From Cycloclasticus sp. (lineage in GTDB: Bacteria > Pseudomonadota > Gammaproteobacteria > Methylococcales > Cycloclasticaceae): 9,761 bases of DNA. The translations under genes and the position numbers were made by a program. Position 1 is the stretch's first letter. Each line of letters opens with the position of its first letter. The stretch is taken from contig DUCA01000217.1 of NCBI GenBank assembly GCA_012960055.1, positions 1 through 9,761 of the forward strand, read 5' to 3'. Below the pieces are notes generated by a model that saw nothing but the letters and a program-made list of their open reading frames with translations, had not been told where the DNA came from and ran no database searches. Positions 1 through 6,263 of the stretch are shown in pieces.

Positions 1-295
1 GTGAAGCGCCAATATCAACGGCAACTTTCCGCGCTGCTAGATGCGGCGCTATTGCCGGTTCAAAACAATATGGGTTAACGGTTTCATACGGCAAGCGAAC
101 ATTGCTCTCACGTATCATATATTGGGCGTCTTTGTTCTCTAATCGCCCGTCGACCCAAACACCACCGGATGCCACAGGTTTAAAACCTGACACTGAATAC
201 TCTCGTTGACGAAACGCTTGAATTATTTGTGTCGCCACATAGGTTTTCCCTACGTCCGTATCAGTCCCTGTTATGAAAAACCCATTAACCATCAT
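1..295 (-). CDS. bioD: ATP-dependent dethiobiotin synthetase BioD, partial (3' end beyond left edge)
   Basis: BioD carboxylates 7,8-diaminopelargonate and closes the ureido ring to give dethiobiotin, the step before BioB; it is a cytosolic, ATP- and Mg-dependent P-loop enzyme. About 98 N-terminal residues are visible, against roughly 225 for the E. coli protein. The P-loop GTDTDVGKT lies at residues 10-18. The catalytic-lysine segment FKPVASG is at 38-44, with K39 equivalent to E. coli K37. The family segment VNPYCFEPAIAPHLAA spans 73-88. The chosen start is the ATG at 295-293, with a good ribosome binding site GAGGTG (303-308) 7 bases upstream; a second ATG follows directly at 292. The start overlaps the end of bioC by 11 bases, so translation is probably coupled. 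No lesion is visible in the part present. Identity is very secure from the motifs and operon position; the C-terminal half cannot be judged. Confidence 0.95.
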   Translation of the reverse strand, partial: MMVNGFFITGTDTDVGKTYVATQIIQAFRQREYSVSGFKPVASGGVWVDGRLENKDAQYMIRESNVRLPYETVNPYCFEPAIAPHLAARKVAVDIGAS

Positions 296-1106
296 TCACC
301 CGCACCTCACGTTTGGCTTCAACATAAACCGCTTGGAAGGTGGCAGGAATACCATTATCCGTTCGTAAAGCCTCATATGCTCTCAACATGGCTTTATACG
401 CCGTAACACCCGTCAAACCCAGCTTTCGCCCTTGATTCATATTATGCGCACCCATTCCCTTTAGGCCCAGCATCAACTGCTTTGGCGACGGGTAATACAT
501 GACAATTTCTTCACTGGACACGCGTATTTCACTAAACCCTGCAGAGCCCAATAGGCTTCGTATAGCATCCATATCGACAAATTCATTAACGTGCACTGCG
601 TTATCCGCCACGGACCAAGATGCCTTAAGCTCTTGCAATGTCCTCGGGCCAAATGTGCTGAACACGAACATGCCGTTTTTTTGCAATACCCTAGACGCTT
701 CTTTAAACACCAGCGGCAAATTCGAACACCACTGAAGAGCTACATTAGAATAAACAGCGTTCAAACAATTGTTTTTTATCGCTAAGCTTTCGGCATCCGC
801 GCAAACCGTACCGTTCAGCTGATTACCGGCCATATTTTGACGCGTTTGCATTAGCATACCCAGCGCAATATCCAAAGCATACAGCTTCTCTATGTGCTCA
901 AATTCTCGTAATTTTCTCGTTAAATACCCAGTGCCTGCACCAATATCTAACACATTGCCCGATGGCTCTTCCTGTTGAAAGGCAAGCAGGTGATTACCAA
1001 TCGTTCGCTGCATAGAGGTAAATTGATCATAATGTTTTGACGCAACATCAAAAGACTGCTGAACAGTTTGTTTGTTAAAACCATCAGTTGGCACGCCAAT
1101 AGCCAT
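285..1106 (-). CDS. bioC: Malonyl-ACP O-methyltransferase BioC
   Basis: BioC uses S-adenosylmethionine to methylate the free carboxyl of malonyl-ACP, disguising it so that fatty-acid synthesis can extend it to pimeloyl-ACP methyl ester; this starts the pimelate part of biotin synthesis in the cytosol. The 273-residue product has class I methyltransferase motif I (NVLDIGAGTG, residues 51-60), an acidic end to strand 2 (YALDI, D79), the BioC-typical SNVALQWC (120-127) and a C-terminal LKGMGAHN (215-222). E. coli BioC has about 251 residues. I chose ATG at 1106, which shares one base with the bioH stop (TAATG) and has AAGG at 1117-1120 ten bases upstream. The longer GTG start at 1115 would have that AAGG only one base away and adds just three residues. 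Third of four overlapping genes ending in bioD. Confidence 0.94.
   Translation of the reverse strand: MAIGVPTDGFNKQTVQQSFDVASKHYDQFTSMQRTIGNHLLAFQQEEPSGNVLDIGAGTGYLTRKLREFEHIEKLYALDIALGMLMQTRQNMAGNQLNGTVCADAESLAIKNNCLNAVYSNVALQWCSNLPLVFKEASRVLQKNGMFVFSTFGPRTLQELKASWSVADNAVHVNEFVDMDAIRSLLGSAGFSEIRVSSEEIVMYYPSPKQLMLGLKGMGAHNMNQGRKLGLTGVTAYKAMLRAYEALRTDNGIPATFQAVYVEAKREVRVNDG
303..308 (-). promoter_or_regulatory. Ribosome binding site of bioD
   Basis: GAGGTG on the minus strand lies 7 bases before the ATG at 295 and inside the last codons of bioC. It decides the bioD start within the bioC/bioD overlap, because reading from a nearby ATG in another frame (285) runs into a stop after four codons. 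Confidence 0.7.
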
Positions 1107-1897
1107 TATATACACGCCTTATCTTGAAAAAACGAGCAGACATGTTGCGTCGTTTCTGTTGCATGCGATAAAAACGGCACATGCGACGCGCCTTTAATGA
1201 TGTGCAACACGGTGCTGTTGTTATATTGAACTGAGTCCAGACCCACGCTGACGGGTATCAACTGATCTTTATCTCCCAGTAGCATAAGCAAAGGGCAGCG
1301 CAAAGTCTTCAACTGTTCACGTAAATCAGTGTGCTGCAATACCTTCAAACCACTTGCTAACGCAGCCAACCGGCCAACCTCTGCCTTGCACATACTCTTT
1401 TTTAATGAGGCGCTTATTTTTCTTGGACTCTGCAAACCCTGTGTTTGCAACATAACAAAACGCTTCAGCGTCGCCGACGGGTTTTCAAGTAAGCCTTGGG
1501 AAAACGCACGCAAGGTTTCTTCAGGTTGGGCATGCGGCCAAGCTATGGACTGCACAAACTTTGCTGAACTTGCCAGCATAATCAGCCCCTGGACTCTAAC
1601 TGCATATTTATTCGCATACGCCAAACCAACCATGCCGCCTAAAGACCAACCCAAGACATAACAGCTAGCTGGCAATTGCGCCACCATAGAATCCAATAAC
1701 TCGTCCATTGTCCACGATTGCCGATGAGCGCTGTCACCGTGCCCCGGCAAATCAATACGAATAAGCTGATAGCGCTCTTCCAACTCGTCAAGCCAATCAT
1801 TCCAAACTGCGGAACCCATTGCCCAACCGTGAATTAAAACAAGGTTTGGCCCTTTGCCAGACACACGAACGTTAAGATCAATCACGCATCGCCCCAT
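1106..1897 (-). CDS. bioH: Pimeloyl-ACP methyl ester carboxylesterase BioH
   Basis: BioH is the cytosolic esterase that removes the methyl group from pimeloyl-ACP methyl ester, ending chain elongation and releasing pimeloyl-ACP for BioF. The 263-residue protein is an alpha/beta hydrolase. The oxyanion segment LIHGWAMG is at residues 21-28. The nucleophile elbow GWSLGG (83-88) carries S85. The acid is D211 in GDKDQLIP and the histidine is H239 in GASHVPFLSH. The cap segment RFVMLQTQG (146-154) resembles the E. coli ACP-facing region, and E. coli BioH has 256 residues. The ATG at 1897 overlaps the end of bioF by 20 bases but has no clear ribosome binding site. A GTG at 1885, behind a GGGG at 1891-1894, would match the E. 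coli N-terminus better and overlap bioF by only 8 bases. The start is therefore uncertain by four residues. Position between bioF and bioC separates it from generic hydrolases. Confidence 0.93.
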   Translation of the reverse strand: MGRCVIDLNVRVSGKGPNLVLIHGWAMGSAVWNDWLDELEERYQLIRIDLPGHGDSAHRQSWTMDELLDSMVAQLPASCYVLGWSLGGMVGLAYANKYAVRVQGLIMLASSAKFVQSIAWPHAQPEETLRAFSQGLLENPSATLKRFVMLQTQGLQSPRKISASLKKSMCKAEVGRLAALASGLKVLQHTDLREQLKTLRCPLLMLLGDKDQLIPVSVGLDSVQYNNSTVLHIIKGASHVPFLSHATETTQHVCSFFQDKACI

Positions 1898-3038
1898 CTA
1901 AGGCCGCAAGTAAGCTATCCACCTGCGATTCCGTGTGCGTCGCCGACAATGTGATGCGTAAACGCTCACTGGATTTAGCCACCGTCGGGTGACGAATGGC
2001 GCCCACTAAAAATCCTTTTGCTTTTAAAAAAGACGCCGCCGACACCACCGCCTCATTACTGCCCAAAACCACAGGTTGAATCGGTGTCTGAGATGGCATC
2101 AAATTCAAACCCAGCTGATGCGCACCTTGTCGAAAACGCGACACTAACGACTCTAATTTTTCACGCCGCCAACTTTCTTGTTGGCATAGCTTTAAACTTA
2201 CCCGTGTTGCCGCCATAATCGCCGGCGGCATCGCGGTCGTAAAAACATAGGTGCGCGCCCGCTGAATAAGCGTTTCGATTAACGCTTCACTGCCTGCGAC
2301 AAACGCACCTGCCGTACCCAGACCTTTACCCAAGGTCGCCATTAAAATGGGTACCTGTTGCTGAGTCAACCCATACGTCTCTAATAAACCCGCGCCGGTT
2401 TCACCTAACACACCCACGCCATGCGCATCGTCAACCATCAAGGCTGCACCGTGCTCGGCCGCTAATGAAGCTAGACGTTTAACGTCTGCCTCATCACCAT
2501 CCATACTGAACACACCATCAGTGATAATTAATTTTTTCTCGCTGCTTGATTGATGCAATAGCTGCTGCAACCGCTCCAAGTCATTGTGCGAATAACGCTT
2601 TAGCCCAGCACCCGATAGCCTTGCGCCATCGATTAATGAGGCATGATTTAACTTATCCTGCAGTATTTCATCGCCTTTTGTGACTAGGGCCGAAATAACA
2701 CCCATGTTGGCCATGTAACCGGTTGAAAAAACCAACGCACGTTCGCGGCCCGTAAATTCAGCCAGCTCTTCTTCTAATGCATGATGTTCGCTGCTATGAC
2801 CGCAAATAAGGTGCGCGGAACCACTGCCGACACCATATTCAGACGCTGCTTTTTGAAAAGCCACAATCACCTCAGGGTGATTCGCTAACCCCAAATAATC
2901 GTTGCTGGAAAAATTATTAAATGACTCGCCATCAATTACAACGCGCGCGCCTTGCGGACTGCTAACAACCTGCCGTGTACGGTAAAGCTGCTGACGTTTT
3001 AAATCGTCAAGCCGAGCGGGTAAACCCCAACGCTTCAT
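1878..3038 (-). CDS. bioF: 8-amino-7-oxononanoate synthase (KAPA synthase) BioF
   Basis: BioF is a pyridoxal-phosphate enzyme that condenses pimeloyl-ACP (or -CoA) with L-alanine, losing CO2, to give 8-amino-7-oxononanoate. The 386 residues match the family length (E. coli 384). Alpha-oxoamine synthase landmarks are all present: SSNDYLGLANHP (44-55), GVGSGSAHLICGHSSEHH (69-86), DKLNHASLIDG (128-138), the cofactor-binding VDDAHGVG (202-209, D204 and H206), and the Schiff-base lysine K238 in TLGKGLG (235-241). The start ATG at 3038 sits 6 bases after the bioB stop, with AAGGG (3042-3046) overlapping that stop codon; the spacing of three bases is short, so coupling to bioB is likely. No frameshift or missing catalytic residue. 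Related enzymes (KBL, ALAS, SPT) share the fold, but the operon fixes the role. Confidence 0.97.
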   Translation of the reverse strand: MKRWGLPARLDDLKRQQLYRTRQVVSSPQGARVVIDGESFNNFSSNDYLGLANHPEVIVAFQKAASEYGVGSGSAHLICGHSSEHHALEEELAEFTGRERALVFSTGYMANMGVISALVTKGDEILQDKLNHASLIDGARLSGAGLKRYSHNDLERLQQLLHQSSSEKKLIITDGVFSMDGDEADVKRLASLAAEHGAALMVDDAHGVGVLGETGAGLLETYGLTQQQVPILMATLGKGLGTAGAFVAGSEALIETLIQRARTYVFTTAMPPAIMAATRVSLKLCQQESWRREKLESLVSRFRQGAHQLGLNLMPSQTPIQPVVLGSNEAVVSAASFLKAKGFLVGAIRHPTVAKSSERLRITLSATHTESQVDSLLAALDGAMRD

Positions 3039-3044
3039 AAGCCC

Positions 3045-4043
3045 TTATGAAGGCATGGCTGGGTGCACGCCTAGTCGCTTGAAAAGTTGATGATCGGCGC
3101 TTTCTGATGGGTTTTCTGTGGTCAACAATTGGTCACCGTAGAAAATAGAGTTTGCGCCTGCAAAAAAACACATCGCCTGCATCTCATCACTCATTTCAGA
3201 ACGGCCAGCAGATAAACGAACTTGAGAGGTCGGCATCAAAATCCTCGCCACCGCGATGGTTTTTATAAATTCGATTGAATCAATCTGCTCAACACCGTCT
3301 AGCGGCGTGCCTTCGACTTGCACTAATTGGTTAATCGGCACGCTTTCTGGTGGGTACTCCATATTTGCCAATGTCTGTAGCATTTTTGCACGGTCGACTT
3401 TTTTCTCGCCCATCCCCACAATACCGCCACTACACACATTAATACCCGCGCCTCTCACAGCATCAATGGTATCTAAACGATCCTGGTAAGTACGCGTGGT
3501 GATGACTTCTTGGTAAAAATCTTCAGAGGTATCAATATTGTGATTGTAGTAATCCAAACCGGCATCTTTTAAACGCTTAGCCTGACTATCCCCCAGCATA
3601 CCAAGCGTGACACAGGTTTCCATGCCAAGGGCCTTCACCTCTTCAACCATCTGCGTGACCTTGTCTAGGTCGCGATCTTTTGGGCTGCGCCATGCCGCAC
3701 CCATACAGAAACGGCTAGCACCGTTTGCTTTGGCCGCTTTAGCCGCATCGACCACCGCTTGAATTTCCATCAGTGCTTCTTTTTCCAGCCCCGTATCATA
3801 ACGCACGCTTTGCGGGCAATAGGAGCAATCCTCAGGGCAAGCACCGGTTTTAATACTAAGTAAAGTGCTGATTTGCACCGCATTGGGGTCAAAATTTTCA
3901 CGGTGAACCGTGTGCGCTTTAAATAACAGATCATTAAAAGGCAACTCGAACAAGGCCTGAATTTTAGTTAACGGCCACGCGTTCTTGAAAATATTAACTG
4001 TCGCCCCTTTTTGCCCGCTAATCACTTCTGATGATATGCTCAT
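3045..4043 (-). CDS. bioB: Biotin synthase BioB (radical SAM)
   Basis: BioB inserts sulfur between C6 and C9 of dethiobiotin using a [4Fe-4S] radical-SAM cluster and a second sacrificial FeS cluster. The 332-residue product carries the CxxxCxxC cluster motif as ACPEDCSYCPQS (68-79; C69, C73, C76), preceded by TLLSIKTG. Other family blocks are SRFCMGAAWR, YYNHNIDTS with NHN, CSGGIVGMGE, and LVQVEGTPL. The end of the barrel holds RLSAGR, whose arginine binds the second cluster in E. coli. The first cluster cysteine is at 69 rather than 53, so the N-terminus is about 16 residues longer than in E. coli; no internal start would remove this, and the ATG at 4043 has a good AAGGTG (4052-4057) 8 bases upstream. 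First gene of the bioBFHCD operon, only 35 bases from the divergent comF pseudogene. Confidence 0.97.
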   Translation of the reverse strand: MSISSEVISGQKGATVNIFKNAWPLTKIQALFELPFNDLLFKAHTVHRENFDPNAVQISTLLSIKTGACPEDCSYCPQSVRYDTGLEKEALMEIQAVVDAAKAAKANGASRFCMGAAWRSPKDRDLDKVTQMVEEVKALGMETCVTLGMLGDSQAKRLKDAGLDYYNHNIDTSEDFYQEVITTRTYQDRLDTIDAVRGAGINVCSGGIVGMGEKKVDRAKMLQTLANMEYPPESVPINQLVQVEGTPLDGVEQIDSIEFIKTIAVARILMPTSQVRLSAGRSEMSDEMQAMCFFAGANSIFYGDQLLTTENPSESADHQLFKRLGVHPAMPS

Positions 4044-4051
4044 AATGAAAA

Positions 4052-4057
4052 CACCTT
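4052..4057 (-). promoter_or_regulatory. Ribosome binding site of bioB
   Basis: AAGGTG on the minus strand lies 8 bases before the bioB ATG. It supports the longer BioB N-terminus, since no other start codon lies between this site and the conserved part of the protein. Confidence 0.65.
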
Positions 4058-4078
4058 ATTAAAATCTTTAAAGAGCGA

Positions 4079-4106
4079 ATGGTACATCAGACGCCAAAGT
4101 TGTCAA
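4079..4106 (-). promoter_or_regulatory. Candidate sigma-70 promoter of the bioBFHCD operon
   Basis: On the minus strand a perfect -35 box TTGACA (4101-4106) is followed after 16 bases by TACCAT (4079-4084), which matches four of six positions of the -10 consensus. The stretch upstream of the -35 box (about 4107-4123) is very AT-rich, as an UP element would be. Transcription would start near 4072 and give a leader of about 30 bases containing the bioB ribosome binding site. The -10 box lies on the comF start codon. A second, weaker option is TATAAA (about 4113-4118) with TTTAAA 16 bases upstream. I do not see a convincing BirA operator. This is pattern matching only. Confidence 0.4.
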
Positions 4107-4813
4107 AATTAATTTATAGAAAACGGAACAACTGTTTAAAAGTTGCGCAATCTCGCCTCTATCCATATGCCTGTTTTATTTGCGATAAACTGGGGCATAA
4201 TGGCTTGGATTTGTGTAACGCTTGCCTGCAGAACCTACACAGCAATCAGCACTCATGCCTGACATGCGATATTGAACTGGCAAGCACTAACGTCACTTGT
4301 GCCCGATGCCTAAAAACCACACCCTATTTTGACAAAATAATCAGCTTATACCGTTACGAACGGCATAGCGCAGTTTTGATTCAATCACTTAAATTTCAAG
4401 CAAAACACAGTGCGGCAAAAATGATGGGGACCTTTATGGCGGCTGAATTTAAATTCTTAGAAACAAAACCAGACGCGCTCATCGCCGCGCCATTACACGC
4501 CAAACGCTTAAGAGCGAGGGTTTAATCAATCCGAACAAATCGCACAACATATACATCAAACTCTTGGCATACCGCTCTGCTATCACACGCACTTTAACGG
4601 ACCGTTAACACTGCCAGCCAATCCTCACTCTATGCGCATCAGCGACGATAAAGTATTAAAGGCGCGTTCGATTACCGAGTACAAGCCAACATTCAGCGCG
4701 TTGCAATCATTGATGACGTTGCAACAACCGGTTCGACCGTCAATGAAATTCCCGAAACGCTGAAAAAGTAGGGCGTTGAGCGTATCGAAGCTTGGGTCTT
4801 CGCTAGAGCTTAA
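4079..4813 (+). pseudogene. comF: ComF/GntX-family phosphoribosyltransferase-like protein, decayed
   Basis: ComF-family proteins have an N-terminal zinc ribbon and a C-terminal phosphoribosyltransferase fold and are tied to DNA uptake in competent bacteria; E. coli GntX is a relative. Here 4079-4525 is open (148 codons), with four CxxC pairs (C32/C35, C46/C49, C60/C63, C74/C77) and PLHAKRLR at 138-145. The family pattern then continues in other frames. GFNQSEQIAQH starts at 4518, best explained by loss of two bases in an AG repeat near 4511-4516. NTASQSSL and KGAFDYRV follow from 4601, implying one base lost at 4598-4600. In this final frame, which equals the first, there is TAA at 4649-4651, an intact PRPP-type motif VAIIDDVATTGST, and TAG at 4769-4771. 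The tail GVERIEAWVFARA ends in TAA at 4811-4813. Repaired length would be about 245 residues, normal for the family. The end overlaps convergent ubiA by 4 bases. Confidence 0.9.
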
Positions 4814-5694
4814 CTGATAAGGCTTTTAACGGCGTAATCTAATGCAACACCCACGAAAACACTTAAACCCAACCAGTTATTATTCAAAAAGGCGGCCATG
4901 CATTTGGCTGGGAGGCGATCTTTAATCAAGAATTGATGATAGAGCGCGAATAAAAATGCAATGAATACACCCGCGAAATAAACCACGCCCAATTCAGCTT
5001 TTTGGCCAATTAACATCAGCGCTATAAAAAATAATATTTGAAAAAAGCCAATCATTACTTTATCTAGCTCACCAAACAATATCGCCGTTGATTTAACACC
5101 AATTTTTAAGTCATCATCCCGATCTACCATGGCGTACATGGTGTCGTATATCACCGCCCAAACCACCGTCGTAACGAACAACAACCAAGCAAGTGCTGGC
5201 ACTGTATTCGTCTGCGCCGCATACACCATCGGCACAGCCCAACCAAACGCCGCGCCAAGAAATACCTGGGGTAAATGCGTATGGCGCTTCATAAAGGGGT
5301 ACAAAGCCGCCAAGAAAACACCGCCGAAAGACAACCACACCGTCAACGGGTTCATCAACAGCACCAATAAAAAAGATAATACAATCAACGCGGCGAACAA
5401 TTGCAGGGCTTCAACAGGTTTCACCTGCCCTGTTGCAATTGGTCTATCTTTTGTACGCGCTACATGAGGATCAACCTTCCTATCGGCATAATCGTTAATC
5501 ACGCAACCCGCCGAACGCATCATCACCACACCCAATGTGAAGACGATAAAAACCAGAATATCTGGCTTACCGTTACTGGCAATCCAAAGCGCCCAATACA
5601 TCGGCCACAGTAACAGCAAAATACCAATGGGCTTGTGCATGCGGGTTAACTCCCAATATGCTAGCCAGTTTGACTGTCTTAGCTCTATTCTCAT
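4810..5694 (-). CDS. ubiA: 4-hydroxybenzoate polyprenyltransferase UbiA
   Basis: UbiA is an integral inner-membrane enzyme that attaches the polyprenyl tail to 4-hydroxybenzoate, the second committed step of ubiquinone synthesis. The 294 residues (E. coli 290) hold several hydrophobic membrane segments, for example 25-40, 45-62, 100-115, 118-133, 168-183, 216-230 and 236-252. The first aspartate-rich motif is NDYADRKVD (67-75; N67, D68, D71, D75), followed by the typical RTKDRPIATGQV (80-91). The second is YDTMYAMVDRDDD (183-195; D184, D191). Both bind the Mg-diphosphate of the prenyl donor. The ATG at 5694 overlaps the ubiC stop as ATGA, and I see no separate ribosome binding site, so translation is likely coupled to ubiC. 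Last gene of the spoT-to-ubiA block; its end overlaps the comF remnant by 4 bases and no terminator is visible after it. Confidence 0.97.
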   Translation of the reverse strand: MRIELRQSNWLAYWELTRMHKPIGILLLLWPMYWALWIASNGKPDILVFIVFTLGVVMMRSAGCVINDYADRKVDPHVARTKDRPIATGQVKPVEALQLFAALIVLSFLLVLLMNPLTVWLSFGGVFLAALYPFMKRHTHLPQVFLGAAFGWAVPMVYAAQTNTVPALAWLLFVTTVVWAVIYDTMYAMVDRDDDLKIGVKSTAILFGELDKVMIGFFQILFFIALMLIGQKAELGVVYFAGVFIAFLFALYHQFLIKDRLPAKCMAAFLNNNWLGLSVFVGVALDYAVKSLIS

Positions 5695-6254
5695 GATTTA
5701 AACATGGTGGGTAGGAAAAACTCGCTCACCACAAAGCTTCGTTTATTAATTCGGTAGGTGTTCCGGCGCGCCCAAATAGTCGACTGCCCAATTAACATCG
5801 CTTGGATTAATGGGCTGAGTTGACTTACTTCAATCTTAGCGAAATCTAACTGCACTCGTTGCAAGTCGGGATAACTAAAAATAATCTCACCCAACGGCTT
5901 TGAACCAAGGTCCGTTAACTCTTGCAAGTCATGCACTACTTTTCTTGGCAATGTGGTGCGTGCAAAAACTACTGGATTATCGCCTACATTCAGTAGCACT
6001 TCGCGGACGAGCGCATAGTGATGCGTGCGTTGTTGCAAACGCTGCGCATCCGCCAAAAAGGGTTTGCACATACCTTGGCCTTTAACCTCTACACTAAAGG
6101 GCCCATCGAATGTGTTTTTGATTCTAGCCGTTAGTGAATGAGGCTCCAGCAACCAGTCAACCACGTGACGCGGGATGGCGTTTAAAGGCCATAGCCCCAC
6201 TTCACGCCATAATGGCTCTTTGATAAAAAAATGATTAATTCTATTCAACGACAT
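5691..6254 (-). CDS. ubiC: Chorismate pyruvate-lyase UbiC
   Basis: UbiC splits chorismate into pyruvate and 4-hydroxybenzoate in the cytosol, the substrate for UbiA next door. From the ATG at 6254 the protein has 187 residues. Family features are VREVLL, whose arginine (R84) matches E. coli R76, the strand ARTTLP (98-103), LGSKPLGEIIF (116-126), IWARRNTYRI, and the C-terminal EFFLP, whose glutamate (E178) matches the catalytic E155. E. coli UbiC has 165 residues; the extra length lies at the N-terminus and in a roughly 14-residue insertion before WARR (about 142-158). A longer reading frame starts with TTG at 6263, immediately after the recG stop; I prefer the ATG, although neither start has a strong ribosome binding site. 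It overlaps ubiA by 4 bases (ATGA). Confidence 0.93.
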   Translation of the reverse strand: MSLNRINHFFIKEPLWREVGLWPLNAIPRHVVDWLLEPHSLTARIKNTFDGPFSVEVKGQGMCKPFLADAQRLQQRTHHYALVREVLLNVGDNPVVFARTTLPRKVVHDLQELTDLGSKPLGEIIFSYPDLQRVQLDFAKIEVSQLSPLIQAMLIGQSTIWARRNTYRINKRSFVVSEFFLPTMFKS

Positions 6255-6263
6255 GATGCCCAA

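Noticed and set aside
285..1115. BioC start at GTG 1115
   Set aside because: The ATG at 1106 forms a TAATG overlap with bioH and has a properly spaced AAGG; the GTG has that site only one base away.
4079..4525. Plus-strand open frame of 148 codons read as a complete small zinc-ribbon protein
   Set aside because: The remaining ComF sequence continues directly downstream in shifted frames, so this is the 5' part of a broken gene rather than a gene of its own.
4784..4800. CGAAG/CTTCG inverted repeat between ubiA and comF as a terminator
   Set aside because: The stem has five base pairs and no T run follows on either strand.
4511..4813. Programmed frameshifting as an explanation for the split comF
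   Set aside because: Two separate shifts and two in-frame stop codons would all have to be bypassed, and no slippery heptamer or pause structure is seen at the shift sites.
5691..6263. UbiC start at TTG 6263
   Set aside because: An ATG follows three codons later and TTG starts are rare; neither has a strong ribosome binding site, so this is a preference and not a proof.
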